DNA of 64,000 bases from Micromonospora sp. R77 (lineage in GTDB: Bacteria; Actinomycetota; Actinomycetes; Mycobacteriales; Micromonosporaceae). The position numbers and the translations under genes are program-made. The DNA lies in contig NZ_JALDST010000001.1 of the NCBI RefSeq assembly GCF_022747945.1, forward strand, positions 5,890,001 through 5,954,000, in the 5' to 3' direction. Shown here one piece after another: positions 44,068-54,400 of this stretch. The notes under the pieces were generated by a model that saw only the letters and a program-made list of their open reading frames with translations, had not been told where the DNA came from and searched no databases. How positions within the stretch are numbered: position 1 is the first letter of the stretch; the number at the start of each line of letters is the position of its first letter.

Positions 44068-45676
44068 CCAAGCTCCCAACCTGGTTGCGAACGAGGGCTT
44101 CAAGGCGGCTGGACTCGTCGAAGTGGGCGTACAGATCCTTGGTGAGGCGTTCGATGCGGTCGGCGAGCGGCTCGGCGCCCGGGTCCTCTTGAGCTTCGGC
44201 AGCGCCCACGTAGCGGCCGGGGGTGAGGACATGGTCGTGGGCGGCTACCTCGTCGAGCTTTGCCGAGTAGCAGAAGCCCGGCACATCCTCGTACGTCTGG
44301 CCCTTGGTCTTGGCGGACTTCGTGCCACGCCAGGCGTGGTAGGTGTCGGCGACCCTGGAGATGTCGTCGTCGGTGAGGATGCGCTCGGTGCGGTCGACCA
44401 TGGTGCCGAGGGCGCGGGCGTCGATGAAGAGGATCTCCCCGCGCCGGTCGGCCAGCGCCTTCGCGCCCTGGGGGGTCTTGTCCTTGGTCAAGAACCACAG
44501 GCAAGCGGGGATGGCGGTGGTGCGGAACAGGTTCGGCGGGAGGGCGACCATGCAGGCCACCAGGTCCCTCTCAACCATTTCACGGCGGATGTCGCCCTCG
44601 CCGGACTGCTTGGATGACATCGAGCCGTTGGCGAGGACGACGCCGGCACTGCCCCGGTCACCGAGCTTGAAGAGAATGTGCTGGAGCCATGCGTAGTTGG
44701 CGTTACTCTGCGGCGGCGTCCCGTAGCGCCAGCGTGGGTCACCCACCTTGCGCGCCCAGTCGCTCATGTTGAACGGCGGGTTGGCCATGACGAAGTCGAC
44801 CCGCCGGTCCGGGTGCTTGTCGTCGGCGAACGTGTCGGCCCAGCGGTCGCCGATGCCGACCGGGTCCATTCCGTGGATGGCGAGGTTCATCTTCGCCAGC
44901 CGCCAGGTGCGCTCGTTGGCTTCCTGCCCGTAGACGGCGATGTCGTGCGTGTGGTCGCGGCCGGCGCGGGCCTCGACGAACTTCTTGGACTGGACGAACA
45001 TGCCGCCGGAACCGCAGCACGGGTCGTAGACCCGGCCCTCGTAGGGCTCCAGCACCTCGACGAGAACCCGGACTACGCTTGACGGGGTGTAGAACTCGCC
45101 GGCCCGCTTGCCCTCGGCGCGGGCGAACTTCTCCAGGAAGTATTCGTACACCTCGCCGAGGACGTCCTGCGCCTTCCGGTCTCCGTGGCCGGTGAAGCGG
45201 GCGTCGCTGATCAGGTCGACGAGTTCCTTCAACCGCTTCTGGTCGACGTTGTCCCGGTTGAAGATCTTCGGGAGGACGCCGGTCAGCGCGCGGTTCTCCT
45301 GCATGATCGATTCCATGGCGTTGTCGAGCAGCTCGCCCACCCCGCTGGGAGCGTTCTCCACCAGGTAGTCCCAACGGGCGGTCTCCGGCACCCAGAAGAC
45401 GTTCGCGCTGGCGTACTCGTCGCGGTCGTCGAGGAACTGAGCGCGGCGGTTCTCAGGAATGTCGGAGAGGCTTTCCTTGATCTGGGCGCGGCGTTCGGCG
45501 AACGCGTCGGAGACGTACTTGAGGAAGACCAGGCCGAGGACGAACTCCTTGTACTGAGCAGCGTCCATGGAGCCACGCAGCTTGTCGGCGGCCTTCCACA
45601 GGATGTCCTGGATCTGCTTGGTGCTGGACACGCCGAACAGCTCGGCCTGACCGTTGGCGCGTTTACGTGGGGGCAC
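44060..45676 (-). CDS. hsdM: Type I restriction-modification methyltransferase subunit M
   Basis: The 538-aa N6-adenine methyltransferase has an N-terminal HsdM helical domain (ILWKAADKLRGSMDAAQYKE, FVLGLVFLKYVSDAFAERR) and AdoMet motif I YDPCCGSGGMFVQSKKFVEA (about 216). Motif IV is DFVMANPPFNMSDWARKVG (about 294). It forms M2S and M2S1R2 complexes with HsdS and HsdR. It starts about 20 bp after the stop of the upstream methyltransferase-like gene and ends overlapping hsdS. Confidence 0.95.
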   Translation of the reverse strand: MPPRKRANGQAELFGVSSTKQIQDILWKAADKLRGSMDAAQYKEFVLGLVFLKYVSDAFAERRAQIKESLSDIPENRRAQFLDDRDEYASANVFWVPETARWDYLVENAPSGVGELLDNAMESIMQENRALTGVLPKIFNRDNVDQKRLKELVDLISDARFTGHGDRKAQDVLGEVYEYFLEKFARAEGKRAGEFYTPSSVVRVLVEVLEPYEGRVYDPCCGSGGMFVQSKKFVEARAGRDHTHDIAVYGQEANERTWRLAKMNLAIHGMDPVGIGDRWADTFADDKHPDRRVDFVMANPPFNMSDWARKVGDPRWRYGTPPQSNANYAWLQHILFKLGDRGSAGVVLANGSMSSKQSGEGDIRREMVERDLVACMVALPPNLFRTTAIPACLWFLTKDKTPQGAKALADRRGEILFIDARALGTMVDRTERILTDDDISRVADTYHAWRGTKSAKTKGQTYEDVPGFCYSAKLDEVAAHDHVLTPGRYVGAAEAQEDPGAEPLADRIERLTKDLYAHFDESSRLEALVRNQVGSLDV

Positions 45677-45696
45677 TGTGTGTTCCGTTCTCTCGT

Positions 45697-47733
45697 TCAG
45701 GAGTTCGTACCGTACAGAGTCGTGAGGGTGCCGTCGGCGAAGCCGGTCACGATGAGTTCGCGCAACGTCGCCATGAGATCGGCCTGCTGCTGCAGTAGGT
45801 GCTCGCGTTCCTCCAGACGGCGCAGCACGTCGTCCAAGCGGGCCGCCTCGTCGGGGGCCAGGTCGGGGATCATGGCGTCTCGCACCCGCGGGCCCCGCAC
45901 CGCGGCAGGGCTGCGTGTCATGTTGCGGGCGGTGCCCAGGAGTGCCGCCAGCACTCGGGGGGTGAGCGGGTCGCCAGAAGAGATACGTAGGCCGCTGGCG
46001 GGGAACTCGATCACCGAGAAGCCGTCGTCGTCGAGAAGGACCCCGAACTGAGGAACGCTGGTGACCACGATGTCACCAGGTTCAGTAAGGGCGACCTGCG
46101 GGTACTGCGCCGCGAGGGTGAGCCGGTCCATCCAACGCCCGGAAGACTGGGCGAGTACCTCTGCCGCGCCGATGACCCGATGGTGACCCCGAGGTCCGAC
46201 ATGCTCGGGGTTCAGGCGGTGCCCGGTGAGGGGGCGGACCCGGCGAGCCGTTCGTAGCGCCTCGCAGGAAAGCTCTTTCGGCCTGATCCCCTCGCGCTGC
46301 ACCGCTCCGGTGTTCAGGAAGCCGTTCTCCTTCCCGTAACGGATGGCCTCTTGCTCAGCGTCGGCGAGACGCCCCTCGACCTCGCCAACGAGCGCGGGGC
46401 GGTCGGCGGCCAGGCGGGCATGCAGGGTGACTGACGCCGGACCGGGCGGCCGAAGGGCGGCAGCCTGACGCAGGTCGAGGCTCTCCAGTGGGACGATTCG
46501 GCCGGTGCGCGGGTCGTGGCCGTCACTGCGGTGACCCTCGGCGCGCCAGAGAAGGATGTCCTCGGCTGCGGACTCGACAGTGGACTCTCCAAGCGCCTGA
46601 CCGCTGAGGTCGACGAGTAGCAGGCGGCCCTTGGTGGTGTGGATCGGGTCCCGGGTCAGCAGCCAAAGGGCGGCGGGGTGACCTGGCCTGGCCGGGTAGA
46701 CGCCGCCCGGAAGTTGCACAACTGCCTCGACGATGCCACTGCTCAGCAGCGCAGACCGCCGTAGCGCCGCTGGCCCGTCCCGTAGTTGGTCAACGAGGCT
46801 GCTCGCAGGGCCGACGACGATGGCCGTGCGGCCCGGACCGAGCAGATCGGCGATCGCTTCAACCCGGTCGAGGTCGGCGAGGGCTTCTCGACTCTCCGCC
46901 GGTTGGTAGGGGAGCCGAGTGACGATGAGGTCCGGTTCGGCGAATTCCTCGTTCAGCTCATCGGCGCGCACCTCGAACTGGAACTCGGGTAACTCGGCGA
47001 GGAGTAACTGCCGACGCACCAGACGGGCGAGTTCCTCGTCGGCGACGACCGCGTTGACTCGCAGATTGTCGCGGTCCTGGTCGCTTACCAGCGCTGTCAG
47101 TAGGTCGCCTGCGCCTGCGTTGCCGTCGGCGATGGTGACGGCGCGATGGGCGCGCAGCCGGGTCGGCACGTCGGCCACCCGACGGATCAGGGCCACCGTC
47201 TCCGGGGTGAGTGCATCCGCTGTCAGCTCAGGCCAGCCGAGGTGGTTAGCGGAGCTGAGTAGGAACTGACAGCTGCGCCAGGGGTCGAAGGCTCCCTCGA
47301 TCAGTTGCTCGACCAGTTGGGCGAGCCCGGTCGGTTCCGGGGCGTCGGTCAGCTCGTGCAGCAGAAACTCGTCATCGGGATCGAGGCGCCGAGCCAGTGG
47401 CAGAGGATCGGCGGGCAGTGCCTGGCCGGTGAGGTGGCGGAGGCAGAGCGCGGCGCCGAGGACGACGATCGTGCGTCGGCCGCCGTGCCGCCGGGCGTAC
47501 GCCGCCAGCGTGTGCATGGACCGCTCGGCGCGCAGGGTGTCCGGGTCGGCGTGGCCGAGCCCGGTCCGGAGTAGCCAAGCCACGACAGCGTCTGCAGGAA
47601 ACAAGGGCTGTCCATGGATGCCCGGCACAGGTGCAGGGAAGTCGGGGTGCCGCCGGCGCCAAGTTGTGACCGCAGGCTTGCTGACCCGCGCGAGCTGCGC
47701 GATCTCGCGCTGCGACATCAACTCCGCCTCCAC
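45697..47733 (-). CDS. HTH protein fused to degenerate N6-methyltransferase-like domain
   Basis: The GTG at 47733 has GAGGAGGTG just upstream. Residues about 5-52 form a helix-turn-helix (MSQREIAQLARVSKPAVTTW, RRRHPDFPAPV). The rest follows the order of an HsdM/PglX-type methyltransferase, but the key motifs are altered. The AdoMet site reads TIADGNAGAGDLLTALVS (about 200; usually DPxxGSG). Motif IV reads PDLIVTRLPYQPAESREA (about 268; NPP(Y/F) replaced by RLPY). Methylation is therefore doubtful. A C-terminal helical pair (RLDDVLRRLEEREHLLQQQA) matches HsdS-type coiled coils. It heads the hsd operon and faces a perfect palindrome. It may act as a DNA-binding regulator or scaffold. Confidence 0.7.
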   Translation of the reverse strand: MEAELMSQREIAQLARVSKPAVTTWRRRHPDFPAPVPGIHGQPLFPADAVVAWLLRTGLGHADPDTLRAERSMHTLAAYARRHGGRRTIVVLGAALCLRHLTGQALPADPLPLARRLDPDDEFLLHELTDAPEPTGLAQLVEQLIEGAFDPWRSCQFLLSSANHLGWPELTADALTPETVALIRRVADVPTRLRAHRAVTIADGNAGAGDLLTALVSDQDRDNLRVNAVVADEELARLVRRQLLLAELPEFQFEVRADELNEEFAEPDLIVTRLPYQPAESREALADLDRVEAIADLLGPGRTAIVVGPASSLVDQLRDGPAALRRSALLSSGIVEAVVQLPGGVYPARPGHPAALWLLTRDPIHTTKGRLLLVDLSGQALGESTVESAAEDILLWRAEGHRSDGHDPRTGRIVPLESLDLRQAAALRPPGPASVTLHARLAADRPALVGEVEGRLADAEQEAIRYGKENGFLNTGAVQREGIRPKELSCEALRTARRVRPLTGHRLNPEHVGPRGHHRVIGAAEVLAQSSGRWMDRLTLAAQYPQVALTEPGDIVVTSVPQFGVLLDDDGFSVIEFPASGLRISSGDPLTPRVLAALLGTARNMTRSPAAVRGPRVRDAMIPDLAPDEAARLDDVLRRLEEREHLLQQQADLMATLRELIVTGFADGTLTTLYGTNS

Positions 47734-47795
47734 CGCTCACCTCCTCGCTCTGGCGGTCACGGTACGAGTCCTGAGGTTCAAAGACGAACGCTGGT

Positions 47796-47815
47796 CTGTT
47801 ATCCCGGGATAACAG
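47796..47815. promoter_or_regulatory. Perfect 20-bp palindrome, candidate operator
   Basis: CTGTTATCCCGGGATAACAG is a perfect palindrome. It lies between the divergent HTH/methyltransferase-like gene (start 47733) and the SMC-like ATPase gene (start 47882), about 65 bp from each. Position and symmetry fit the binding site of a homodimeric HTH protein controlling both transcripts. Confidence 0.7.
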
Positions 47816-47881
47816 TGTGTAGGGCAGTTTAGGCGACCAATCTGCGGTTCCCTCGATGCGCCAACGACATCAGGGGGTCTG

Positions 47882-50290
47882 ATGAACGACACACTCACGC
47901 TCTACCAGGAGCTTGTGGACCGCCTCCAGCGGTCCCAGGTGCCTGGCCCGGTCAGCGACCTGGCTCTCGCCGCCTTCCACGGCGAGCAGGTTCTTAATGA
48001 CGTACTGCGAGGTGAGGCCCTTCCGCCATCGCCCGAGCCGGGTGAGGCGGGCGGTGCAACGCCGCAGGCATTCCTGGAAGAGGTCCGGGTTGCCGGCTTC
48101 CGCGGGATCGGTCAGCAGGTCACGGTTGGGCGGCTGCCCAAGACAGGGCTGACCGTGTTTGTGGGCCGCAACGGCTCCGGGAAGTCCAGCATCGCCGAGG
48201 CCGTCGAGTACGCGCTGACCGAGGATTCTCTGCGCTGGGCGCAGCGCCCGCCGGCCTTCCGCGAGGGCTGGCGGAACCTGCACCACGACGGCGCATCGGA
48301 GATCCGGCTCAGCCTTCGGCTCGACTCCGGCCAGCAGGTGACGACCCACCGCACCTGGCCGGCCGGGGCAACCGATCTGACCTCCGCGACGGTCACCACG
48401 ACCACGGGCGGCGCCGCGATGCCGCCCGGTCAGGTGCCGCAGTGGGTCGGTCAGGCCGCCAGGTACCGGCCGTTCCTGTCCGCCCGCGACCTTGAACGGG
48501 TCATCACCGCGAAGCCGGCCGAACTGTACGACGCGATCGCGCCGATCCTCGGCCTGGGCCCGCTACGCGACACCGACGCCCGGCTGCAGCAGCGGCGCAA
48601 GGTCTACGACGACCGGGCCAAGGCGCTCAAGGCGGCCTTCACCGAGCTGCGCGAACAGCTCGGCCGCATCGACGACGACCGTGCCCGCGACGCCCTGAGC
48701 GCGCTCGGTGCACGTCCGCTCCGCGCAAACCTGACCCTGCTGGCCGACCTCGCCCGCGGCGACACCGCCACGCCGGAGGAACCTGCAGCGGCAGCCGCCC
48801 GGCGGATCGCCGAGCAGGACTTGCCCGACCTGGGTGGGGCGCTGGTTGCCCTCGCCGAATCTGCGGCGGCGATGCGTGAGGCGACCGCGACCGACAGCGG
48901 CGCCGCGGATCGAAGCGCTCGGCTGCTGCGGGCCGCGCTCGACGTGCACCACGATCGTGGGAACGGCCCCTGCCCGGTGTGCCGCATCGGGACCCTGGAC
49001 CAGGACTGGCGTACGCAGGCCGAGGAGGAACTCGCCACGATGGCCGCGGTCGCCGCGGCGGCACGCGCGGCCCAGCAGGCTCACGCGCACGCCCAGCGTA
49101 CGGTCGATGGGCTGCTCGGCGACATCCACCGGCTGCTCGAACCGGCCGCTGCGGCGCTGGCGCCCCACATCCCGGGGGAGAGCGCGGCGATGCGTGAAGC
49201 TCTCGCCGGGCTCGGCCCCGATCGGGTCGCTTGGGACAGTGTCGTCGCGGCGTACACCACCCTCGTGAAGGCGGCGGCCGGCTGGCTTGCCCAGCGTCAC
49301 GACGCCTGGCGCGAGCCCGGCGCCGCGATCCGCCGGTGGGTCGACGCGGCGGCCGTGGTCCGCGCCGAGGCGCCGGCCCTGGCTCTGCTCACCAAGGCTC
49401 GTGCGGCTCTCGACACCGCCGAGAAGGCGATCCGGGCCGACCGGCTGGGCAGCTTCGCCGCCCAGTCGGATCGGGTGTGGCAGAAGCTGCGGCAGGAGAG
49501 CAACGTCGAGCTGCACCGGCTGCGGATGGAAGGCGTGAACAACACCCGCCGGGTCCTGTTCCCCGTGGCCGCCGACGGCGTCGAGACCAGCGCGCTCGCG
49601 GTGATGAGCCAGGGCGAGCTGCACGCCCTCGGCCTCGCGGTCTTCCTGCCCCGTGCCTGCGCTAAGGCCAGCCCGTACCGGTTCGTGATTATCGACGACC
49701 CGGTGCAGAGCATGGACCCGACCAAGATTGACGGCTTGGCCGAGGTGTTGCGGGAGGTCGCCCTGACCCGGCAGGTCATCGTGTTCACCCACGACGACCG
49801 GCTGCCGGAAGCGATCCGCCGCCTCGACATCGAGGCCGACGTGCGGGAGGTCACTCGCCGCCAGGGCTCGATCGTCGAGGTCCGCAAGGTCTGCGACCCG
49901 GCGGACCGCTACCTCGACGATGCCCGCGCCCTGGCCGCCGCCGACATCTCGGACGAGGCGAAGTACCTGATGGTCGCCGGGTTCTGCCGGTCCGCGATCG
50001 AGTCCATGAGCATGGATCGCTACCGGGCCGCCGAGCATCGGCGCGGCACGCCCTACCAGCAGATCCAGGAAGGACTCGGCCGGGCGCGCACCGTCAAGGA
50101 CCGGCTCAGCCTCGGGCTCTTCGGCCGCCTCGTACCCCGACCGGAGCTCTTCGCTCGTCTCGACCGTGACTACGGCACGCAGGCCACCCGGACGGTCAAA
50201 GCGGTGGCGGATGCGGTCCACGGCCACCGGAGCATGCCCGTCCGGGCGATGGTCGCCAACACCGCTGCGCTCGTGGGGCGGTTGCGATGA
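47882..50290 (+). CDS. Rad50/SMC-like ATPase with Cys hook
   Basis: The 802-aa protein has an N-terminal leader (about 1-65), then Walker A FVGRNGSGKSSIAEAVEYAL (about 94). Long helical arms flank CPVCRIGTLDQDW (about 363), a CxxC like the zinc hook of Rad50. The ABC-type signature ALAVMSQGELHALGLAVFL (about 575), Walker B FVIIDDPVQSMDPTKIDGLA (about 602) and VIVFTHDDRLPEAIRRL (His switch) complete it. A ~150-aa C-terminal helical domain follows. This is the architecture of SMC-type sensors in bacterial defence operons. It is the first gene of a three-gene coupled operon. Confidence 0.88.
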   Translation: MNDTLTLYQELVDRLQRSQVPGPVSDLALAAFHGEQVLNDVLRGEALPPSPEPGEAGGATPQAFLEEVRVAGFRGIGQQVTVGRLPKTGLTVFVGRNGSGKSSIAEAVEYALTEDSLRWAQRPPAFREGWRNLHHDGASEIRLSLRLDSGQQVTTHRTWPAGATDLTSATVTTTTGGAAMPPGQVPQWVGQAARYRPFLSARDLERVITAKPAELYDAIAPILGLGPLRDTDARLQQRRKVYDDRAKALKAAFTELREQLGRIDDDRARDALSALGARPLRANLTLLADLARGDTATPEEPAAAAARRIAEQDLPDLGGALVALAESAAAMREATATDSGAADRSARLLRAALDVHHDRGNGPCPVCRIGTLDQDWRTQAEEELATMAAVAAAARAAQQAHAHAQRTVDGLLGDIHRLLEPAAAALAPHIPGESAAMREALAGLGPDRVAWDSVVAAYTTLVKAAAGWLAQRHDAWREPGAAIRRWVDAAAVVRAEAPALALLTKARAALDTAEKAIRADRLGSFAAQSDRVWQKLRQESNVELHRLRMEGVNNTRRVLFPVAADGVETSALAVMSQGELHALGLAVFLPRACAKASPYRFVIIDDPVQSMDPTKIDGLAEVLREVALTRQVIVFTHDDRLPEAIRRLDIEADVREVTRRQGSIVEVRKVCDPADRYLDDARALAAADISDEAKYLMVAGFCRSAIESMSMDRYRAAEHRRGTPYQQIQEGLGRARTVKDRLSLGLFGRLVPRPELFARLDRDYGTQATRTVKAVADAVHGHRSMPVRAMVANTAALVGRLR

Positions 50291-50661
50291 CGACGTCCCT
50301 GTACCTCGCCACCGCCGACCGGATGCTCAGCAGCGTCATCCGAGGCACCCGTGGAGCCTGGCCCCGTGCGTGCGCGTGGCTGCTTCGCCACGAACTGGAA
50401 GCAGCGATGGACCGGTACTGGGCTCGCGTCTGCCCCGAGATCGGACGGACCCGGGTGCAGCGGCCGAAGCTGCTGCTGCTCGCCCACTACGCCGGCCCCG
50501 ACCTTGGGCGCCGGGCCAGCTACCTGTGGTGGGCGCTGTCCCGGGCCGGTCACCACCACCACTACGAACTCGGCGTCACCGCAGCCGAGCTGACCCGGCT
50601 CCGCGCCGAACTCGTTGACATCGTCGCGCTCCTTGACCACTCGGAGGCACCCACATGCTGA
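50287..50661 (+). CDS. 124-aa helical protein, second gene of SMC operon
   Basis: The ATG overlaps the ATPase stop codon by four bases (ATGA). The product is helical (ADRMLSSVIRGTRGAWPRAC, AWLLRHELEAAMDRYWARVC) with a His/Tyr cluster (WALSRAGHHHHYELGVTAAE) and no TM segment. Tight coupling implies an adaptor or partner for the ATPase. No family is recognised. Confidence 0.75.
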   Translation: MTTSLYLATADRMLSSVIRGTRGAWPRACAWLLRHELEAAMDRYWARVCPEIGRTRVQRPKLLLLAHYAGPDLGRRASYLWWALSRAGHHHHYELGVTAAELTRLRAELVDIVALLDHSEAPTC

Positions 50662-51155
50662 AGCGAGATCAGGCCATGCTGATCCTCGGCGTTGAGGCGT
50701 TGGCCATTGTCGGCGTCGTCTACTACCTCGTCACGCTCGACCTCATCAGCCTTGCCTGGTCGGCGTCGATCGCGATCGCCATCCCGGCCTGGCTGCTCGC
50801 CGTGAAGGCGCCGACGACGTGCGGCGTGACCACCCAGAAGGGCGGCCGGTGCGGACGGAAGGTCAACGGGGTGATCTTCGGCTGCGGCCGGTCGAACCAC
50901 ACCTGGGCCAAGTTCTTCGCCCGCTTCGGCTGGCGTCGTCAGCCTGACCCGACCGTTCGGCGGAGCCGGTCCACCGAGGCTGCAGAGGTCGCCGAGATAG
51001 TGACCGTGAAGATCGCCGAGGACTGGAAGAGCACCGTGGCTTTCTGGCTCGCCCTCACCGCGACGACGTGCGCCCTGGTCAGCGCCACCATCGATGCCAC
51101 CAACTTTCTCCGTGCGCAGGAGTCGCCGAAGCCGCCGGTCGCCGTCTCTCGTTGA
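50655..51155 (+). CDS. Cys-containing membrane protein, third gene of SMC operon
   Basis: The gene overlaps the second gene by 7 bp. The 166-aa product has TM segments at about 8-27 (MLILGVEALAIVGVVYYLVT), 30-50 (LISLAWSASIAIAIPAWLLA) and 130-150 (WKSTVAFWLALTATTCALVS). A central loop has CGVTTQKGGRCGRKV and IFGCGRSNH, a possible metal site. A membrane protein coupled to an SMC ATPase is a layout seen in abortive systems where the membrane protein is the effector; that reading is an inference. Confidence 0.75.
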   Translation: MLKRDQAMLILGVEALAIVGVVYYLVTLDLISLAWSASIAIAIPAWLLAVKAPTTCGVTTQKGGRCGRKVNGVIFGCGRSNHTWAKFFARFGWRRQPDPTVRRSRSTEAAEVAEIVTVKIAEDWKSTVAFWLALTATTCALVSATIDATNFLRAQESPKPPVAVSR

Positions 51156-51494
51156 GCCTGACCTTCTCCATCGATAAATCCGAATATCAAGTCGCGGCGA
51201 GGATCTCCCGCTACGGCCTCTCCCGCGCCGCATAGCACCTGTTCGAGTTGGCCTTCAGCCACGTCAAGCTGCACCCCGGCACTGCAACATCTCGGCCTGC
51301 CCGATGTGCTGACAAGGCCCGACGGTACCGAGGCAGGGAAGTGAAGGTTGCTGAGTGGGGTCCTTCCGATGACGTCGGTGTCGGAAATCTGATGCATAGA
51401 TGAACGTGTCTTGCGCCCTATCCTGGAGGGCTTTGCCTCGGGCCGACGGCCCGGCGGATCAGCACTGGTGTACGTCGACCGACTTGGAGACGAG
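51156..51494. other. Intergenic before the large helicase
   Basis: No gene is recognised. A TTG-started extension of the helicase frame begins at 51411, but the ATG at 51495 has GGAG five bases upstream and fits the conserved DUF4011 start. Confidence 0.45.
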
Positions 51495-54400
51495 ATGCTG
51501 TTGACCCAACCGGATGTGCTCCACCTCGTCCAACAGGCCGCCGGCCGGTGGGCAGACCAACTGATCGACTTCGGCCCGCGCAACACGCTGCTCTACTTCA
51601 AGGAGCGACAGACCACCACTCTCGATCTCGCCGAGGCGGCCCCAGGCGCTGTCGCCGATCTGCTCCAGGGGCAGAAGGTTCGCCTACGGACGCTGTTCCC
51701 GGACCAGGACCGGCACACCACCGCCTGCAACACTGCCCGCAGCCTCCGCCGGAAGCTGGTCGAGCTGGAGGAGGAGCAGGGCATCCAGGCTGGTTGGGTG
51801 ACCCGCGGTCTGCTCTGCATGGTCGGTCCGTACACCCGCGGCTCCGTGCCGATGCAACCGCTGCGGGCGCCGTTGATCCTGCAGCAGCTTGCGCTGGACA
51901 GCAGGACGGCAACCGAGAATGACTTCACGCTGGAGCTATCGGAGCCACCCGAGATCAATCCCGTACTCCTGTACGCGCTGGAACGGCAGTACGGCGTGGA
52001 GGCGGACATCAGCGTCCTCGGCGAGAAGCTGAGCGCGATGCTGTCCGAGATCGCTGATCCGGACCAGCAGCTCAGTGCCGCTTACGAGCTGATCGCCGAG
52101 GCAGCCGCTCCCAGCGGCCTGTCTCTCCGGCTCGAGCCCGCAGTTGTTGCCGGCGTCTTCAGCTTCGACAAGCTCGCCATGGTCAAGGATCTGCGTAACT
52201 CGGCCGAGCTGCTGGCATCGCACCCAGTGATCGGCGCGATGGCGGGCGACCGCGACGCTCGGCAACAGTTGCGCACTGAGCAAGCTCAGGGGTCCAGCTC
52301 CAGTGCCGATCGGATAGATCCGGCCAAGGAGTTCCTGGTCCACGACGCGGATTCGTCTCAGCAGTCGGCGATCGACGCGGTGCTGTCTGGCCGGCATGTG
52401 GTCATCGAGGGTCCACCGGGCACGGGTAAGAGTCAGACGATCGCGAACGTCATCGCGTACATGGCCGCGATGGGCCGCAGCGTGCTGTTCGTCTCCGAGA
52501 AGCGGGCTGCCATCGAAGCGGTGATGAACCGCCTTGGCGACGTCGGGCTCGACAACCTGGTGTTCGACCTGCACGACCGCAAGATCAGCAAGCGGCAGGT
52601 CGCCCAGCGCATCGCCAACGTCCTCACCCAAGCCGGTGCCGAACCACCCGTCGACACTGACGAGTTGCATCGCCGCCTGCACAGCCGCCGGGCCGCGGCA
52701 AAACGGCACCCGGCTGAGCTGCACGAGGTTCGGCAGCCCTGGGGAGTGAGCGCTTTTCAGGTCATCGAGCAGCTCCTCGCGCTTCCGACTCTCGATGTCA
52801 GCGGCTACAACCTGCGCACTTCCGAGCTGCGGAACCTTGACCGATCGAGGCTTGAGTCCGCGCGGGAGGACCTTCGGACCTTCGTGGATCGTGGCGGGCT
52901 GAGGATCTGGCGCGGAGAGTCGCCGTGGGCGAAGGCGGCCATCCGCACTGCAGACGATGTCGGCAAGGTGCTGGTGCATCTCGACGAACTCGCGGCTGGC
53001 GCCCTGCAGGGCGCACAGCGCCAGATCCGGAACTTGGTCGACCGCGCGGGGCTCGACGTGCCGGACGACCTCGCTGCGTGGAAGGATCTGTTCGACCTGC
53101 TCAGCGAGGTCGACCGCACCATCGCCAGCTACGGCGAGCGGGTCTTCGGCCCGGATCTGGACGACTTCGTCTACGCGACAGCACCAGGGCGATCCCGGCC
53201 GCGCCGGTCGGAGCCGCTCGGGATCCTCCGCCGGTTCCAACTGCGCAGCGAGCTGCGACGGACCTGTCCGGCCCCTCCCAAGAGCCGATCCGAGATGTAT
53301 CAGGGCCTGGTCGCCGCAGTGGACCAGCGCGAGCGGTGGCGGAAGCTCAGCCGTCAGGACAGCGCACCCACTGCTCTGGCGGACGCCGACCTGTGCATGT
53401 CGTCCTTCACACAGGTGCGTAACCACCTCGCCGCGGTGGCGGCATGTGCCCGGATCGACGGCCTTGAGCGTGTAACCACGACCACGGCGGCCAATACGCT
53501 CGCCGAGTTGAACGCCGACCGCGAGACGTTGTTCCTGATGCCCGACCTGAACAAACAGCAGCAGCTGTTCCGCTCGTTGGGGCTGAGCCACATGCTCGAT
53601 GACCTGGCCCACCGGCAGGTCTCAAGCGACGAGGCAGCCGACACCCTGTTGCGCTCCTGGTTGCAGGTGGTCCTCGACGAGATGCGCATGCGGGTCCCGT
53701 ACCTCGGTCAGTTCGTCGGGCAGCAGCACGCCGCAGTGGTCCAGGACTTCCGCGCTGCGGACAGCCGGCACATCGAGATGGCCGCCGGGCACGTGCGCCG
53801 CAACGTGGCAGTGAACCTGCGGAAGGCCCGAGACGCTCATCCCGACCAGAACGGCCTCGTCCGGCGGGAGGCGGCCAAGAAGAGCCGGCACCTCTCTCTC
53901 CGGAAGCTGCTCAGCAGCGCACCGGAGGTGCTCCTCGCCGCGTTCCCGTGCTGGGCCATGTCACCACTGGTGGTCAGCCGCATCCTGCCGCCCGAGCGGT
54001 CGTTCGACGTGGTGATCTTTGACGAGGCGAGCCAGATCGAGCCGCACGACGCTGTCGCCTCGATCATGCGGGGCACCCAGCTCGTCGTGGCCGGCGACCC
54101 GAAGCAGCTCCCACCCACGCCGTTCTTCCGTCGCCTCGTTCAGCAGAACCCGGCTGGAGAAGACGATGATCTCGGCGATGAGAGCCTCGAGGACTACGAG
54201 TCCGTTCTTGACGTCCTCGGTGGCCTCATCTCGGACCGGTACCGCTTGACCTGGCATTACCGCAGCCGAGACGAGCGCCTGATCGCGTTCTCGAACGTCG
54301 AGATCTACAACCGGTCCCTCGTCACGTTCCCTGGCGTGCAGGTCGACAGCCCGCTGCGCTTGGAGACGGTGGATGGCCGTGTCGCCCCCGGGCAGGGCGG

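Noticed and set aside
48563..50227. 554-aa frame antisense to the SMC-like ATPase
   Set aside because: Shadow frame; the sense strand has complete ATPase motifs.
51936..53612. 558-aa frame antisense to the helicase
   Set aside because: Shadow frame; the sense strand carries all helicase motifs.
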